Part shown: positions 17,385 through 26,354 of the stretch, one piece after another | Layout: the number at the start of each line of letters is the position of its first letter | How positions within the stretch are numbered: the first letter of the stretch is position 1 | Assembly (NCBI RefSeq): GCF_026241225.1 | Contig: NZ_JAPFQP010000001.1 | Span: forward strand, 1,488,001 to 1,552,000 | Source of the DNA: Lentiprolixibacter aurantiacus | GTDB taxonomy: Bacteria > Bacteroidota > Bacteroidia > Flavobacteriales > Flavobacteriaceae | DNA: 64,000 bases | Direction: 5' to 3' | Program-made: the position numbers and the translations under genes | Notes under the pieces: model-generated | The model's input: the letters and a program-made list of their open reading frames with translations, nothing else | Database searches by the model: none | What the model was told of the DNA's origin: nothing

Positions 17385-18053
17385 ATGGCAAAATATTCCA
17401 GGCTGGAAGTAATCAGAATGATGCAGGAAACGGGCATGGTGCCCTTGTTCCATCATCCGGACCTGGATTTGTCCAGAAAGGTGCTTAAAGCCTGTTATGA
17501 TGGCGGTGCCCGATTACTGGAGTTTACCTCCAGGGGCGACTTTGCCCATGAGGTCTTTAGTGAACTCAATAAATATGCCTTGAAAGAACTTCCGGGAATG
17601 ATCCTGGGAGTGGGGTCCATCACTGATGGCCCCGCCGCTTCCCTGTTTATGCAAATGGGGGCCAACTTTATCGTTACGCCTTCCTTACGCGAAGACATTG
17701 CCCTGATCTGCAACCGGAGAAAAGTACTCTGGTCTGCAGGCTGCGGATCCCTTACGGAAATTAACCGGGCTGAGGAACTGGGTTGTGAGATCGTTAAATT
17801 GTTTCCTGGTTCTGTCTATGGGCCTGGTTTTGTCAAAGCCATTAAAGCACCACAACCCTGGACGAGCATTATGCCCACCGGTGGTGTAACTACCGAAAAA
17901 GAAAACCTAAGGGCCTGGTTCGATGCCGGAGTTACTTGTGTAGGTATGGGTTCCGGATTGATCAGCAAGGAGATACTTGACAATAAGGACTTTGAACGAC
18001 TGGAATTCCAGGTCAGAAAGGCCCTGGAGACTATTCGAAAAGTACGCAAATAG
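17385..18053 (+). CDS. eda: 2-dehydro-3-deoxy-6-phosphogluconate (KDPG/KHG) aldolase
   Basis: KDPG aldolase cleaves KDPG to pyruvate and glyceraldehyde 3-phosphate. From ATG 17385 (MAKYSRLEVI) the protein has 222 residues with catalytic E46 in LLEFTSRG and Schiff-base K138 in EIVKLFPG; the phosphate-binding end is MPTGGVTTEKENL. Ten extra residues from ATG 17355 do not resemble the family, so the inner start is chosen. Forms a functional pair with kdgK and is followed by a strong hairpin terminator. Confidence 0.92.
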   Translation: MAKYSRLEVIRMMQETGMVPLFHHPDLDLSRKVLKACYDGGARLLEFTSRGDFAHEVFSELNKYALKELPGMILGVGSITDGPAASLFMQMGANFIVTPSLREDIALICNRRKVLWSAGCGSLTEINRAEELGCEIVKLFPGSVYGPGFVKAIKAPQPWTSIMPTGGVTTEKENLRAWFDAGVTCVGMGSGLISKEILDNKDFERLEFQVRKALETIRKVRK

Positions 18054-18082
18054 GTTGTTAACCCTGGGTACTATTAATAATT

Positions 18083-18109
18083 AAAAAAGCCCCGAAAGGA
18101 GGCTTTTTT
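18083..18109. terminator. Bidirectional intrinsic terminator
   Basis: A 9-bp perfect stem (AAAAAAGCC / GGCTTTTTT) encloses a 9-nt loop. It has a T run on the plus strand and, by symmetry, on the minus strand. It sits between the convergent eda and NTF2-like lipoprotein genes and can serve both. Confidence 0.88.
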
Positions 18110-18134
18110 CTTGTGTTCTTAAGGTTGCAAATCA

Positions 18135-18665
18135 TTATCCTTCTTCTCCCATCTTAAGGGGGGAGTGATGTTCGGCTACAATTTTCCATTCCCCATCACT
18201 GTTTTTTACGAATAGTAAACTGATCTGATCATTCACAACAGCCAGGTCTTCCCCGAATTTCAGGTGAAAATCAGAGTGGAAAGTAACATTGGCTACATCC
18301 CCGTATACTGCTATCTGCATGTCATTCGTGTCCATTTTTATTACTTCGGTTACCGCCCCGAATGTGTTCCTTTCAAACTCTTCGTTTTCAGCAGCTCCAT
18401 TTCGGGGAGCACCACCCTTGAATTCAGTGAATTTCGGGCTATAAGCATGAAAAGCGATCAGTTTGTCAATATCCCCGTCTTTCACACTTTCAAAAATAGC
18501 TTCCATGGTTGCCGTTATCTCTTTCTTGGCTTCCGGGAAGTCATCATTGATTAAATCTACGACAGCAGCTGGCTCTGCCGGTGCCTCGGTTTCCTGTTTT
18601 TCCTTGCACCCGAAACTGATCAGGCAACAGGCGATAGCAATTGCTAATGTAATCTTGGTTTTCAT
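18135..18665 (-). CDS. NTF2-like (SnoaL-type) lipoprotein
   Basis: The 176-residue protein has a lipoprotein signal (SFGC, Cys20), a 25-residue Glu/Ala-rich linker, and a single NTF2/SnoaL-type domain (IFESVKDGDIDKLIAFHAYSPKF through GEWKIVAEHHSPL). Such domains often bind small ligands or act as enzymes, but no catalytic pair is evident. The C-terminal HHSPL is a common end of this subfamily. It should be anchored to the periplasmic or outer membrane. It is transcribed towards the terminator shared with eda, and the 270 bp upstream to the PEP carboxylase gene hold no other gene I can support. Confidence 0.78.
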   Translation of the reverse strand: MKTKITLAIAIACCLISFGCKEKQETEAPAEPAAVVDLINDDFPEAKKEITATMEAIFESVKDGDIDKLIAFHAYSPKFTEFKGGAPRNGAAENEEFERNTFGAVTEVIKMDTNDMQIAVYGDVANVTFHSDFHLKFGEDLAVVNDQISLLFVKNSDGEWKIVAEHHSPLKMGEEG

Positions 18666-18935
18666 GTTAGGTTGTTTTTATTTGAATTTCAACAAGTTAA
18701 GAAATAATAATTAAAAGGACCCAGGGAACTGCCTGCTGCACTGTTTTGATAATCTTACAGTACTGGAAACATATGGCGAGGGATATTATTTTTAAGGGAT
18801 ATTGTTGGTTTTGTGGTATGCTGGCTGTATTTTGTTACAGCAGTGGAATAGAAACCCCTGTTTTTATCTAAATTGCGATATTTGGCCGCTGCCAATACAA
18901 GCGCAAGCCAAATATACCTAATGTAACCAGCAAGC

Positions 18936-21482
18936 ATGAGCCAGATCGAACGACTTAAGGAATTCAGGAAATCGGTCCAGAAAAAATTCAATATTTACAA
19001 CACACTTTTCCTGAACATCCCCTACACGGATATGGAAAACATCGGGACTCTGGTTCCTTTATTGTTCCAGCAATGCGAAAAGGGTTTGAAAGCCGGGAAG
19101 AATCCCTCTGAAATCCTGGATAACTTTTTTACCAAATATGCGGGGATCACCGAAGAAAAGGAGCGCATTGCTTTCATGTTCCGGATTATACAGTACGTGG
19201 AACGGCAAGTGGTTCTTTACGACAGTGTGGAGGATGCTGCTTTTCCCAAACTTCACGCACATACCCTTTCTCTCTCCATTCGGGATTACTTTCAACTGGC
19301 CAACAAGAATCAGAGAGCCGAAGAACTTTTTAAGAAACTCGAGTCTTTCAGTGCAAGGATCGTGCTTACAGCACACCCCACACAATTCTATACTCCTGCC
19401 GTACTGGGTATCATAAACCGACTCAGGGCACTGATACCGGAAAACGATATTGACGAAATTGACCTGACCATGCAGCAACTGGGGCTTACTACCTTGGTTA
19501 ACCGCAAGAAGCCAACACCCCTGGATGAGGCCAAGAATATCATTTTTACCCTGCGCCATGTATACTACGATGCCGTTGGGGATATGTATTCCTATATCAA
19601 ACAGCATGTGGGGGACAGGGATTTTCACAACCCGAACATTATAAAGCTGGGGTTCTGGCCGGGGGGAGACAGGGATGGCAATCCTTTTGTTACCGCTGAA
19701 ATCACTAATGCCGTGGCCGATGAACTGCGCATGACCCTGATGAAGTGTTATTATCACGACCTTAAAGCGCTAAACAGGAAAATTACCTTCAGGGGTTTGC
19801 ATGAGGCCATCTACAGGCTTCGTTCGGAACTTTACCAGTCCATGTTCAACGCAGATAAGATTCTGCAAGTGGATAGCATCCTGGAGCAGCTACAGGATAT
19901 CAGGAATACCCTGGAGGAAGAGTACCACGGTCTCTACCTTAAGGAACTGGACCATTTTATCGATAAGGTCCACATCTTCAAAACACATTTTGCTGCCCTG
20001 GATATCCGGCAGGACCACAGGGTTCACAAAAGGCTGGTAACCGAGGCTTTAAAGCAAAGGGGAGCGATCAAACAAGACCTGGAGGAGCTTGATAGGGAAC
20101 AACTCATCGCATATTTGCTGGAGGAAGATATGCAGGTAGATCCGGAGGATTTCAGTGACCCCCTGCTTAAGGACACCCTTGTGAACATTGGACAGTTAAA
20201 AACCATTCAACAGAAAAATGGGGAAGCGGGTTGTAACCGATATATCATAAGTAACTCCGAGGATATCTTTTCAGTGCTTTTTGTGTTTGGGTTGTTCCGA
20301 TGGAGCGGCTGGGATGCTGAGGCGATTACCTTTGATATCGTTCCGCTTTTTGAGACCATGAACGGTATGGCCGCATCAGAATCGGTTATGCAGGACCTCT
20401 TTGACCTCAGGGTTTATCGTGCGCATCTTGAAAATCGCAAGCTTACCCAAACCATGATGCTGGGCTTTTCAGATGGCACGAAAGACGGAGGTTATGTGAA
20501 AGCCAACTGGTCTATCCTAAAGACCAAGGAAAAATTATCAGGTGTTTGCCAGGAAAATGGCATCAAGGCGATATTCTTCGACGGTCGAGGCGGACCACCG
20601 GCACGTGGAGGAGGGAAAACGCACCGCTTTTACGCAGCTCAGACCCGGGATATTGCCAATCATGAGATCCAGCTTACCATACAGGGACAGACTATCACCA
20701 GTACCTATGGCACCAAAGAACAATTCATGCACAACAGCGAACAATTACTTACTGCCGGCCTTTCCAATACCATTTACGGGAAGGAAAACGTGATAACTTA
20801 TGCCCAAAGGGAATTGATCGAAGCCTTGTCCGAATTGAGCTTTGCGAAATACAACGACCTGAAGAACCACGAGGTTTTTATCCCCTACCTGGAAAATCGA
20901 AGTACTTTGAAGTATTACCAGAAGGCCAATATAGGAAGCCGCCCGGGTAAACGTGGAAATAAGGCCAAACTGGAGTTAAGTGATTTAAGGGCCATTTCCT
21001 TTGTGGGCTCCTGGAGTCAACTCAAGCAGAATGTCCCCGGCTATTTTGGTATCGGTACCGCCCTAAAAACCCTGCAAGAACAGGGGAAAATGGAGGCACT
21101 TAAAAATCTTTACAAAGAGGTGCCCTTTTTCCAGGCTTTGATGCGCAATAGTATGATGTCCCTTTCCAAGTGCTATTTTGAACTGACCGGCTATATGGAA
21201 GATGATCCTACCTACGGCTCCTTCTGGAAGATTTTATATCAGGAATTCCTCCTTTCTAAAAAAATGCTGCTAGAAATTTCAGGTTCTGAGGTACTTATGG
21301 AAGACGAGGCCGTCTCCCGGGAATCCATTAGGATACGGGAGAATATTGTTCTGCCCTTATTGGTTATACAGCAGAATGCTCTTCAGAAAATCGGGGAAGA
21401 TGATGAAAACCGGGAAGTTTATGAAAAGATTGTTACCCGTTCGCTTATCGGAAATATTAATGCCAGCCGTAATTCGGCTTAA
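18936..21482 (+). CDS. ppc: Phosphoenolpyruvate carboxylase
   Basis: PEP carboxylase makes oxaloacetate from PEP and bicarbonate, refilling the TCA cycle. The 848-residue protein has the catalytic His147 in VLTAHPTQ, the GFWPGGDRDGNPFVT motif near 239-253 and the FDGRGGPPARGGG loop with Arg551 at 548-560. Length is slightly shorter than the E. coli enzyme (883). The last residues are RNSA where most family members end in xNTG with an invariant terminal glycine. It is followed after 43 bp by the BLUF gene on the same strand. Confidence 0.95.
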   Translation: MSQIERLKEFRKSVQKKFNIYNTLFLNIPYTDMENIGTLVPLLFQQCEKGLKAGKNPSEILDNFFTKYAGITEEKERIAFMFRIIQYVERQVVLYDSVEDAAFPKLHAHTLSLSIRDYFQLANKNQRAEELFKKLESFSARIVLTAHPTQFYTPAVLGIINRLRALIPENDIDEIDLTMQQLGLTTLVNRKKPTPLDEAKNIIFTLRHVYYDAVGDMYSYIKQHVGDRDFHNPNIIKLGFWPGGDRDGNPFVTAEITNAVADELRMTLMKCYYHDLKALNRKITFRGLHEAIYRLRSELYQSMFNADKILQVDSILEQLQDIRNTLEEEYHGLYLKELDHFIDKVHIFKTHFAALDIRQDHRVHKRLVTEALKQRGAIKQDLEELDREQLIAYLLEEDMQVDPEDFSDPLLKDTLVNIGQLKTIQQKNGEAGCNRYIISNSEDIFSVLFVFGLFRWSGWDAEAITFDIVPLFETMNGMAASESVMQDLFDLRVYRAHLENRKLTQTMMLGFSDGTKDGGYVKANWSILKTKEKLSGVCQENGIKAIFFDGRGGPPARGGGKTHRFYAAQTRDIANHEIQLTIQGQTITSTYGTKEQFMHNSEQLLTAGLSNTIYGKENVITYAQRELIEALSELSFAKYNDLKNHEVFIPYLENRSTLKYYQKANIGSRPGKRGNKAKLELSDLRAISFVGSWSQLKQNVPGYFGIGTALKTLQEQGKMEALKNLYKEVPFFQALMRNSMMSLSKCYFELTGYMEDDPTYGSFWKILYQEFLLSKKMLLEISGSEVLMEDEAVSRESIRIRENIVLPLLVIQQNALQKIGEDDENREVYEKIVTRSLIGNINASRNSA

Positions 21483-21525
21483 AAACCCATTAAAACCAGC
21501 TTTTGACTTATCCATTGCCTGATCT

Positions 21526-21969
21526 ATGCTGTATCAGCTCACATACCGATCCGAAGCCAAACCAGGAATTAAGGCGGAAGACATCAATGCCATCCTTCAG
21601 CAGTCTGAAGCTAATAATCCCAGGGATGAAATAACGGGATGCCTGGTGTATAATGAAGGTTATTTTGTACAGCTTCTGGAAGGGGAAAAGGAAGTAGTTA
21701 AAGAACGCTTTGGCATTATTGAATTGGATGATCGTCATAAAAGGGTGGAAGTGCTTTCTGAGGGAGAAACCCTGGATCGCATGTTTGAAGACTGGAAAAT
21801 GGCTTATATCAAATTACCGGATGAAGCTGTTACTAAAATGGAAAGCCAGGTTAAAGCAGATTTAAAAGTACTTGAAGATGCTGCGGAACGACCTAATTTT
21901 ACTTCCAAAGTATTCTGGTATAATGTGTATACCCTGCTTGAGGAAAAAGGATTTTTCCGCCCACAATAA
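21526..21969 (+). CDS. BLUF-domain blue-light sensor
   Basis: The 147-residue protein is a BLUF (blue light using FAD) domain with a short C-terminal helical extension and no output domain. Key flavin-site residues align with the family: Tyr7 (LTYRS), Asn31 (NNPRDEITG), Gln49 (YFVQLLEG) and W90/M92 (FEDWKM), plus the DDRH turn at 68-71. BLUF proteins switch on blue light by rearranging hydrogen bonds between Tyr, Gln and FAD. Lone BLUF domains act through a partner protein. The gene lies 43 bp after ppc and is convergent with the M20 peptidase 15 bp away. Confidence 0.88.
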   Translation: MLYQLTYRSEAKPGIKAEDINAILQQSEANNPRDEITGCLVYNEGYFVQLLEGEKEVVKERFGIIELDDRHKRVEVLSEGETLDRMFEDWKMAYIKLPDEAVTKMESQVKADLKVLEDAAERPNFTSKVFWYNVYTLLEEKGFFRPQ

Positions 21970-21984
21970 GCCTTATCGCCTGGC

Positions 21985-23481
21985 TCAATCTGCAGCTGTG
22001 GTCAACAATTTATGGAACACCTGTATGCCATAACCAATCTGCCCAATCCTGAGGTTTTCGTCAGGGCTGTGCTGGTTGTTATCAGGGTTAACAAGCGGCA
22101 GTATAAAGGCTGGGATTTCCAGCTCATTGATAAAAGGTGCAATGGGGACTGTCCCGCCCATAATCCTGATTTGAACCACGTGTTCATTAAAGCTGTCGGA
22201 TAAAAGCTGCACCAGGTGATTGCCAAAGGGATCTCTGAGGCTTGTACGGAAAGCATCGGTGACTCCCCTTTCCTCAATCCGGATTATCCTGGGATGCTTT
22301 TTGCGCATTTCGCTATCGGGTTCAGTATCGGTAATGAAATATCCCTGTTGTTTAATGTGATCCCGGACCAATTTTTTGAGCCGGGTTCCATCAGATTCGG
22401 GAACCAGCCTCAGATCCAGCTCTGCAGTAGCTGTAGCCGGGACAATAGTCCGGACCTTATCACCTACCCAGCCCGCACTTAGTCCGCGGATATTCAGTGA
22501 GGGATATTGCAGTGCTTCCTGGTAAAAACCACCTACTTTCTCCGGTTCACTTATCTGAAGCATCTCATGGATGTGTGCTATATCATCCGGAACACTTTGC
22601 AGGATATTTCTTGTTTCTTCATCGAGAGCTATCCCATCATAGTAGCCCGGGATAATTACTTTGCCATCCTTATCCTTCATGCCGGATAATAAACGCGAGA
22701 GTTCCAGGGCCGGGTTGGGAGCATAATTGCCGTAATGACCACTGTGCTGTGGTTTTACTGGTCCGTAGGCTGTCAGTGTAAGGGTTGTAATACCCCTGCA
22801 TCCATAGACTACCGTTGGCAGCCCCGAGGTATGAACGGGTCCGTCATTAATGATCAGATAATCTGCCTGCAGCAATTCCCTGTACTCCTTAACGGCCTTG
22901 GCCAGGGGGTTGCTTCCTTTTTCTTCCTCACCATCCAGGATTACCTTCACATTGAAAGGCAGTTTATCCTCTTTCTTTTTGATTAAGTCAATTGCATTCA
23001 GAAACATGACTATGGGACCCTTGTCATCTGCTGTAGACCTTCCGAAAAGCCTCCACTCGGAAGGGATGCTGTCTTTAAGTTCGTCAAAATTCCTGTCCTC
23101 CCAACCGGAGTCGGCCGGGGCCCTTAATACCACTTCGTAGGGGTCAGGTTGTCTCCATTTACCAGGATCTACAGACTGTCCGTCAAAATGCATATAGAAC
23201 AAAAGGGTAGGCTTTTCGTCTGTTATGGGGAGGGCGGCAAAAAACAACGGTTGCCCCGATGTGGGCAGCGTTGTGGTGTTGAATCCCCTTTCGCTGAATT
23301 TTTTGGTCAACCAGGTAATATTCCGGTTGATGTCTGCACCGTCAAGCGCATCATTGGGGATCCTGACGAATTCCCGTATTTCGTCAATGGTGTGTCTGAT
23401 CTGGGTTTTCATTTCCCCCTGCTCCTGAGCCCAAAGGCCGAGCAGCATAAATTGCATGAATAATGCCAGGTACTTTTTCAT
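21985..23481 (-). CDS. M20-family metallopeptidase, secreted
   Basis: The 498-residue protein has a signal peptide (MKKYLALFMQFMLLGLWAQ) and an M20 dinuclear zinc peptidase domain. Metal ligands appear as H98/D100 in YMHFDGQ, D152/D153 in GRSTADDKGP and E186-E187 in ILDGEEEKGS. The lid or dimerisation domain follows at about 220-380. It resembles the carnosinase/CNDP-like branch of exported dipeptidases, so it probably cleaves dipeptides in the periplasm. It begins 37 bp after the small membrane protein at the end of the trp operon and may receive readthrough. Confidence 0.86.
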   Translation of the reverse strand: MKKYLALFMQFMLLGLWAQEQGEMKTQIRHTIDEIREFVRIPNDALDGADINRNITWLTKKFSERGFNTTTLPTSGQPLFFAALPITDEKPTLLFYMHFDGQSVDPGKWRQPDPYEVVLRAPADSGWEDRNFDELKDSIPSEWRLFGRSTADDKGPIVMFLNAIDLIKKKEDKLPFNVKVILDGEEEKGSNPLAKAVKEYRELLQADYLIINDGPVHTSGLPTVVYGCRGITTLTLTAYGPVKPQHSGHYGNYAPNPALELSRLLSGMKDKDGKVIIPGYYDGIALDEETRNILQSVPDDIAHIHEMLQISEPEKVGGFYQEALQYPSLNIRGLSAGWVGDKVRTIVPATATAELDLRLVPESDGTRLKKLVRDHIKQQGYFITDTEPDSEMRKKHPRIIRIEERGVTDAFRTSLRDPFGNHLVQLLSDSFNEHVVQIRIMGGTVPIAPFINELEIPAFILPLVNPDNNQHSPDENLRIGQIGYGIQVFHKLLTTAAD

Positions 23482-23518
23482 GGTTTTGTCCTATTTCCTA
23501 ACGTAAATGTATGGATTT

Positions 23519-23743
23519 CTAACCTTGCTTTTTTCGAATCAGCTTAAGAAAGAGAAAGCGCAACAGCAGTATAAAGGGAGTTCCGTGCAGGACCACATCA
23601 AAATAATCTATGGGTTGCATTCCTTTGGCCCCGCCTGCCAGCCAGCGAATCTTGCCCCATATGTGGGGTTCAGGGACATAAGGAGCCAGCCCCAGGGTAA
23701 GGCAAAGCAGGATTAACAGTTTCCAATCGTTCAGGAACTTCAT
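23519..23743 (-). CDS. Small membrane protein of the trp operon tail
   Basis: The 74-residue protein has two hydrophobic segments (about 8-22 and 47-66) separated by a polar stretch with PEPHIWGKIRWLAGGAKGM, and a basic tail (KLIRKKQG). I recall similar proteins next to trpA in other Flavobacteriaceae, but no function is known to me. The ATG overlaps the trpA stop codon by 4 bp (ATGA), indicating translational coupling with the trp genes, so it is likely expressed with tryptophan synthesis. Confidence 0.75.
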   Translation of the reverse strand: MKFLNDWKLLILLCLTLGLAPYVPEPHIWGKIRWLAGGAKGMQPIDYFDVVLHGTPFILLLRFLFLKLIRKKQG

Positions 23744-24510
23744 GCCGGTACTTTAATGGATTTGATAAACTTGTCTATATTCTTCTTTCCTTCACGAGTA
23801 AGGAATTTTATAAATGCCGATCCAATTATTGCTCCCTTGGCCCGCTGGGTAGCCTGGTCAAAAGTTTCCGCATTGCTTATCCCGAAGCCAACGATCTGGG
23901 GATGTTTCAGCTGCATACTTCCAATGCGTTCAAAGTATTGTTGTTGTTCGGGCCCGAATCCGGATTTGGCTCCGGTAGTACTGGCAGAACTAACCATGTA
24001 AATGAATCCCTCCGAAGCCTCGTCTATTTGCCGGATTCTTTCGTCACTGGTCTGCGGGGTGATCAGGAACATGTTTAACAGGCCGTGTTTTTTGAATATT
24101 TCTTCATACTGTTCCTGGTAAACATCCAGGGGAAGATCAGGCAAAATAAGGCCGTCTATACCAATTTCGGCGCATTTTAAACAGAATTCCTCAACTCCAT
24201 ACTGCAGGACCGGATTAAAATAACCCATTATGATCAGCGGGATCTTTACTGAATTTCGAATTCCTTTAAGCTGTTCAAACAGCAGAGCGGTAGACATGCC
24301 ATTGCGCAGTGCGGCTGTAGAGCTCTCCTGTATGGTAGGCCCATCTGCCAGCGGGTCACTGAAAGGCAGTCCTATTTCAATCATATCCACACCACTCCTT
24401 TCCAACTCCTCAATAATGGAAACGGTATCTTCCAATTGCGGATACCCTGCAGTAAAGTAAATGGAGAGCAATTTTCCCCCATCTTTCAGTTTTTCTGTAA
24501 TCCTGTTCAT
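23740..24510 (-). CDS. trpA: Tryptophan synthase alpha subunit
   Basis: TrpA cleaves indole-3-glycerol phosphate to indole and glyceraldehyde 3-phosphate; indole is channelled to TrpB. The 256-residue TIM barrel has catalytic E45 (DMIEIGLPF) and D56 (DPLADGP), and phosphate-binding Gly motifs near VSSASTTGAKSG and VGFGIS. It is 11 bp downstream of trpB and overlaps the small membrane protein start by 4 bp. Confidence 0.97.
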   Translation of the reverse strand: MNRITEKLKDGGKLLSIYFTAGYPQLEDTVSIIEELERSGVDMIEIGLPFSDPLADGPTIQESSTAALRNGMSTALLFEQLKGIRNSVKIPLIIMGYFNPVLQYGVEEFCLKCAEIGIDGLILPDLPLDVYQEQYEEIFKKHGLLNMFLITPQTSDERIRQIDEASEGFIYMVSSASTTGAKSGFGPEQQQYFERIGSMQLKHPQIVGFGISNAETFDQATQRAKGAIIGSAFIKFLTREGKKNIDKFIKSIKVPA

Positions 24511-24521
24511 TGGGTGTCTGA

Positions 24522-25703
24522 CTAAAGTTTAAAGTAATCGATATAGGTCTGCAGGTCTTTGTCGCCCCTACCGGATAAATTGAATACAACAATATCTTCT
24601 GGCTTAAAGCTGCGATGATCAAATATGGCAAAGGCGTGTGAGGTTTCAATAGCGGGGATTATGCCTTCCAGTTTAGAAACCAGTAATCCGGCTTCCATAG
24701 CCTCTTTGTCTGTTATGGAAATGAATTCGCCCCTTCCGGATGTGTAGAGGTTGGCATGCATGGGGCCAACCCCGGGATAATCCAGTCCGGCCGAAATGGA
24801 ATAAGGTTCAGTGATCTGGCCATCCCCGGTTTGCATGAGGAGGGTTTTACTACCATGGATGATGCCCACTTTTCCCAATGCTGAGGTGGCAGCACTTTCA
24901 CCGGTATGAATGCCTTTGCCGGCAGCCTCCACAGCGATTATGCCTACTTCCGGATTGTCCAGGTAATGGTAGTACAGGCCAGCTGCATTGCTTCCCCCCC
25001 CTACACAGGCTACCACGTAATCCGGGTTGGGCGTTCCTTCTTTTTCAATAAGCTGCTGTTGCACCTCTTCCGAAATAACCGACTGGAAACGTGCTACCAT
25101 ATCGGGGTAGGGGTGTGGTCCTACAACAGAACCAATGATGTAATGTGTATTAACCGGGTTGTTGATCCAGTCCCTGATAGCTTCATTGGTCGCATCCTTG
25201 AGGGTTCTACTGCCGGAAGTTGCCGGTTTTACAGTGGCACCAAGCATCTTCATTCGGGCAACATTGGGCGCCTGCCTGGCGATATCGACCTCACCCATAT
25301 ATACAACACATTCTATACCCATCAAAGCACAGACAGTAGCCGTGGCTACCCCGTGCTGACCAGCGCCGGTTTCGGCAATGATCCGGTTTTTACCCAGGCG
25401 TTTGGCCAGGAGTATTTGCCCTATGGTATTGTTTACCTTATGGGCACCAGTGTGGCACAGGTCTTCCCTTTTCAGGTAGATTTTGGTATTGAATGTATCC
25501 GAAAGGCGTTTTGCAAAATACAACGGTGTAGGCCTGCCCACATAATCGCGCAGCAGTTGCCGGAATTCTTCCTGGAAGTCCGGAGCTTCCATGATTTCAA
25601 TGTACTGCCTGCGCAGTTCGTCTGTGTTGGGGTAGAGCATTTCCGGTATAAATGCCCCTCCGAACTGTCCATAATATCCTTTTTCGTCAACGTTATAGCT
25701 CAT
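24522..25703 (-). CDS. trpB: Tryptophan synthase beta subunit
   Basis: TrpB is a PLP enzyme that condenses indole with serine to tryptophan. The 393-residue protein has the PLP lysine K89 in [12 protein letters not shown], the phosphate-binding loop [11 protein letters not shown] and the ETGAGQHG substrate loop. It is of the common TrpB1 type. It begins 3 bp after trpF. Confidence 0.97.
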   Translation of the reverse strand: MSYNVDEKGYYGQFGGAFIPEMLYPNTDELRRQYIEIMEAPDFQEEFRQLLRDYVGRPTPLYFAKRLSDTFNTKIYLKREDLCHTGAHKVNNTIGQILLAKRLGKNRIIAETGAGQHGVATATVCALMGIECVVYMGEVDIARQAPNVARMKMLGATVKPATSGSRTLKDATNEAIRDWINNPVNTHYIIGSVVGPHPYPDMVARFQSVISEEVQQQLIEKEGTPNPDYVVACVGGGSNAAGLYYHYLDNPEVGIIAVEAAGKGIHTGESAATSALGKVGIIHGSKTLLMQTGDGQITEPYSISAGLDYPGVGPMHANLYTSGRGEFISITDKEAMEAGLLVSKLEGIIPAIETSHAFAIFDHRSFKPEDIVVFNLSGRGDKDLQTYIDYFKL

Positions 25704-25706
25704 CGT

Positions 25707-26354
25707 CTACTTATCGAAAATTAGTTTTATAAATTGTTTTAGGCCCGGAATGTCCTTGACTCCCGGAGCCGTTTCAAATTTGCTGTTTACATCCAGGGCG
25801 TGGCAATATCTGGCCTCTGGTGATCTCATAAAGCGGATCAGCTGGGGGACTTCTCCCAGCCCTATTCCTCCACTTAAAAAGTAAGGTTTTTTTAAGGGAT
25901 ATGCCCTGAGCAATTCCCAGTTGAAGGCATAACCATTACCGCCCGGAAGTTTTCCCTTAGTATCGAAAAGGAAATAGTCACATACCTCTTCGTAAGGGAC
26001 AATTCCCGAGAATTCAAATTCATCATTCACGGAAAAAACCTTGATCAATTCTATTTTTTGAGTGTTGTTTCCAAAGGCTGTTGATAATTCTTTTCGAAGG
26101 GCAAGACAAAATTCAGGGCTTTCCTCACCATGCAACTGCACCAGTGACAATTTAAATTGCCCCACCTGCGCAAGGATATAGGGTATTGAGGCATCTACAA
26201 AGACGCCCACTCTTTTAATATCATCCGTTAGGCCAGCCGGTGGCTGAGAAATGAATCTCGTAGAAGGTTTCCAGAAAATAAATCCCAGGTAGTCCGGGGC
26301 CAGATCCGCTACCTCCTGAGGGTTTTCCTTCATGCCACAGATCTTTAGTTTCAT
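25707..26354 (-). CDS. trpF: Phosphoribosylanthranilate isomerase
   Basis: TrpF carries out the Amadori rearrangement of N-(5-phosphoribosyl)anthranilate. The 215-residue barrel has general base Cys6 (MKLKICGMKEN), the QLHGEES segment and the catalytic Asp in FLFDTKGK. The ATG overlaps the trpC stop by 4 bp. Encoded as a separate protein, not fused to TrpC as in E. coli. Confidence 0.95.
   Translation of the reverse strand: MKLKICGMKENPQEVADLAPDYLGFIFWKPSTRFISQPPAGLTDDIKRVGVFVDASIPYILAQVGQFKLSLVQLHGEESPEFCLALRKELSTAFGNNTQKIELIKVFSVNDEFEFSGIVPYEEVCDYFLFDTKGKLPGGNGYAFNWELLRAYPLKKPYFLSGGIGLGEVPQLIRFMRSPEARYCHALDVNSKFETAPGVKDIPGLKQFIKLIFDK

Noticed and set aside
24906-25724. Long 272-codon frame on the plus strand across trpB
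   Set aside because: It is antisense to the conserved trpB coding sequence and has no family features; typical shadow frame.
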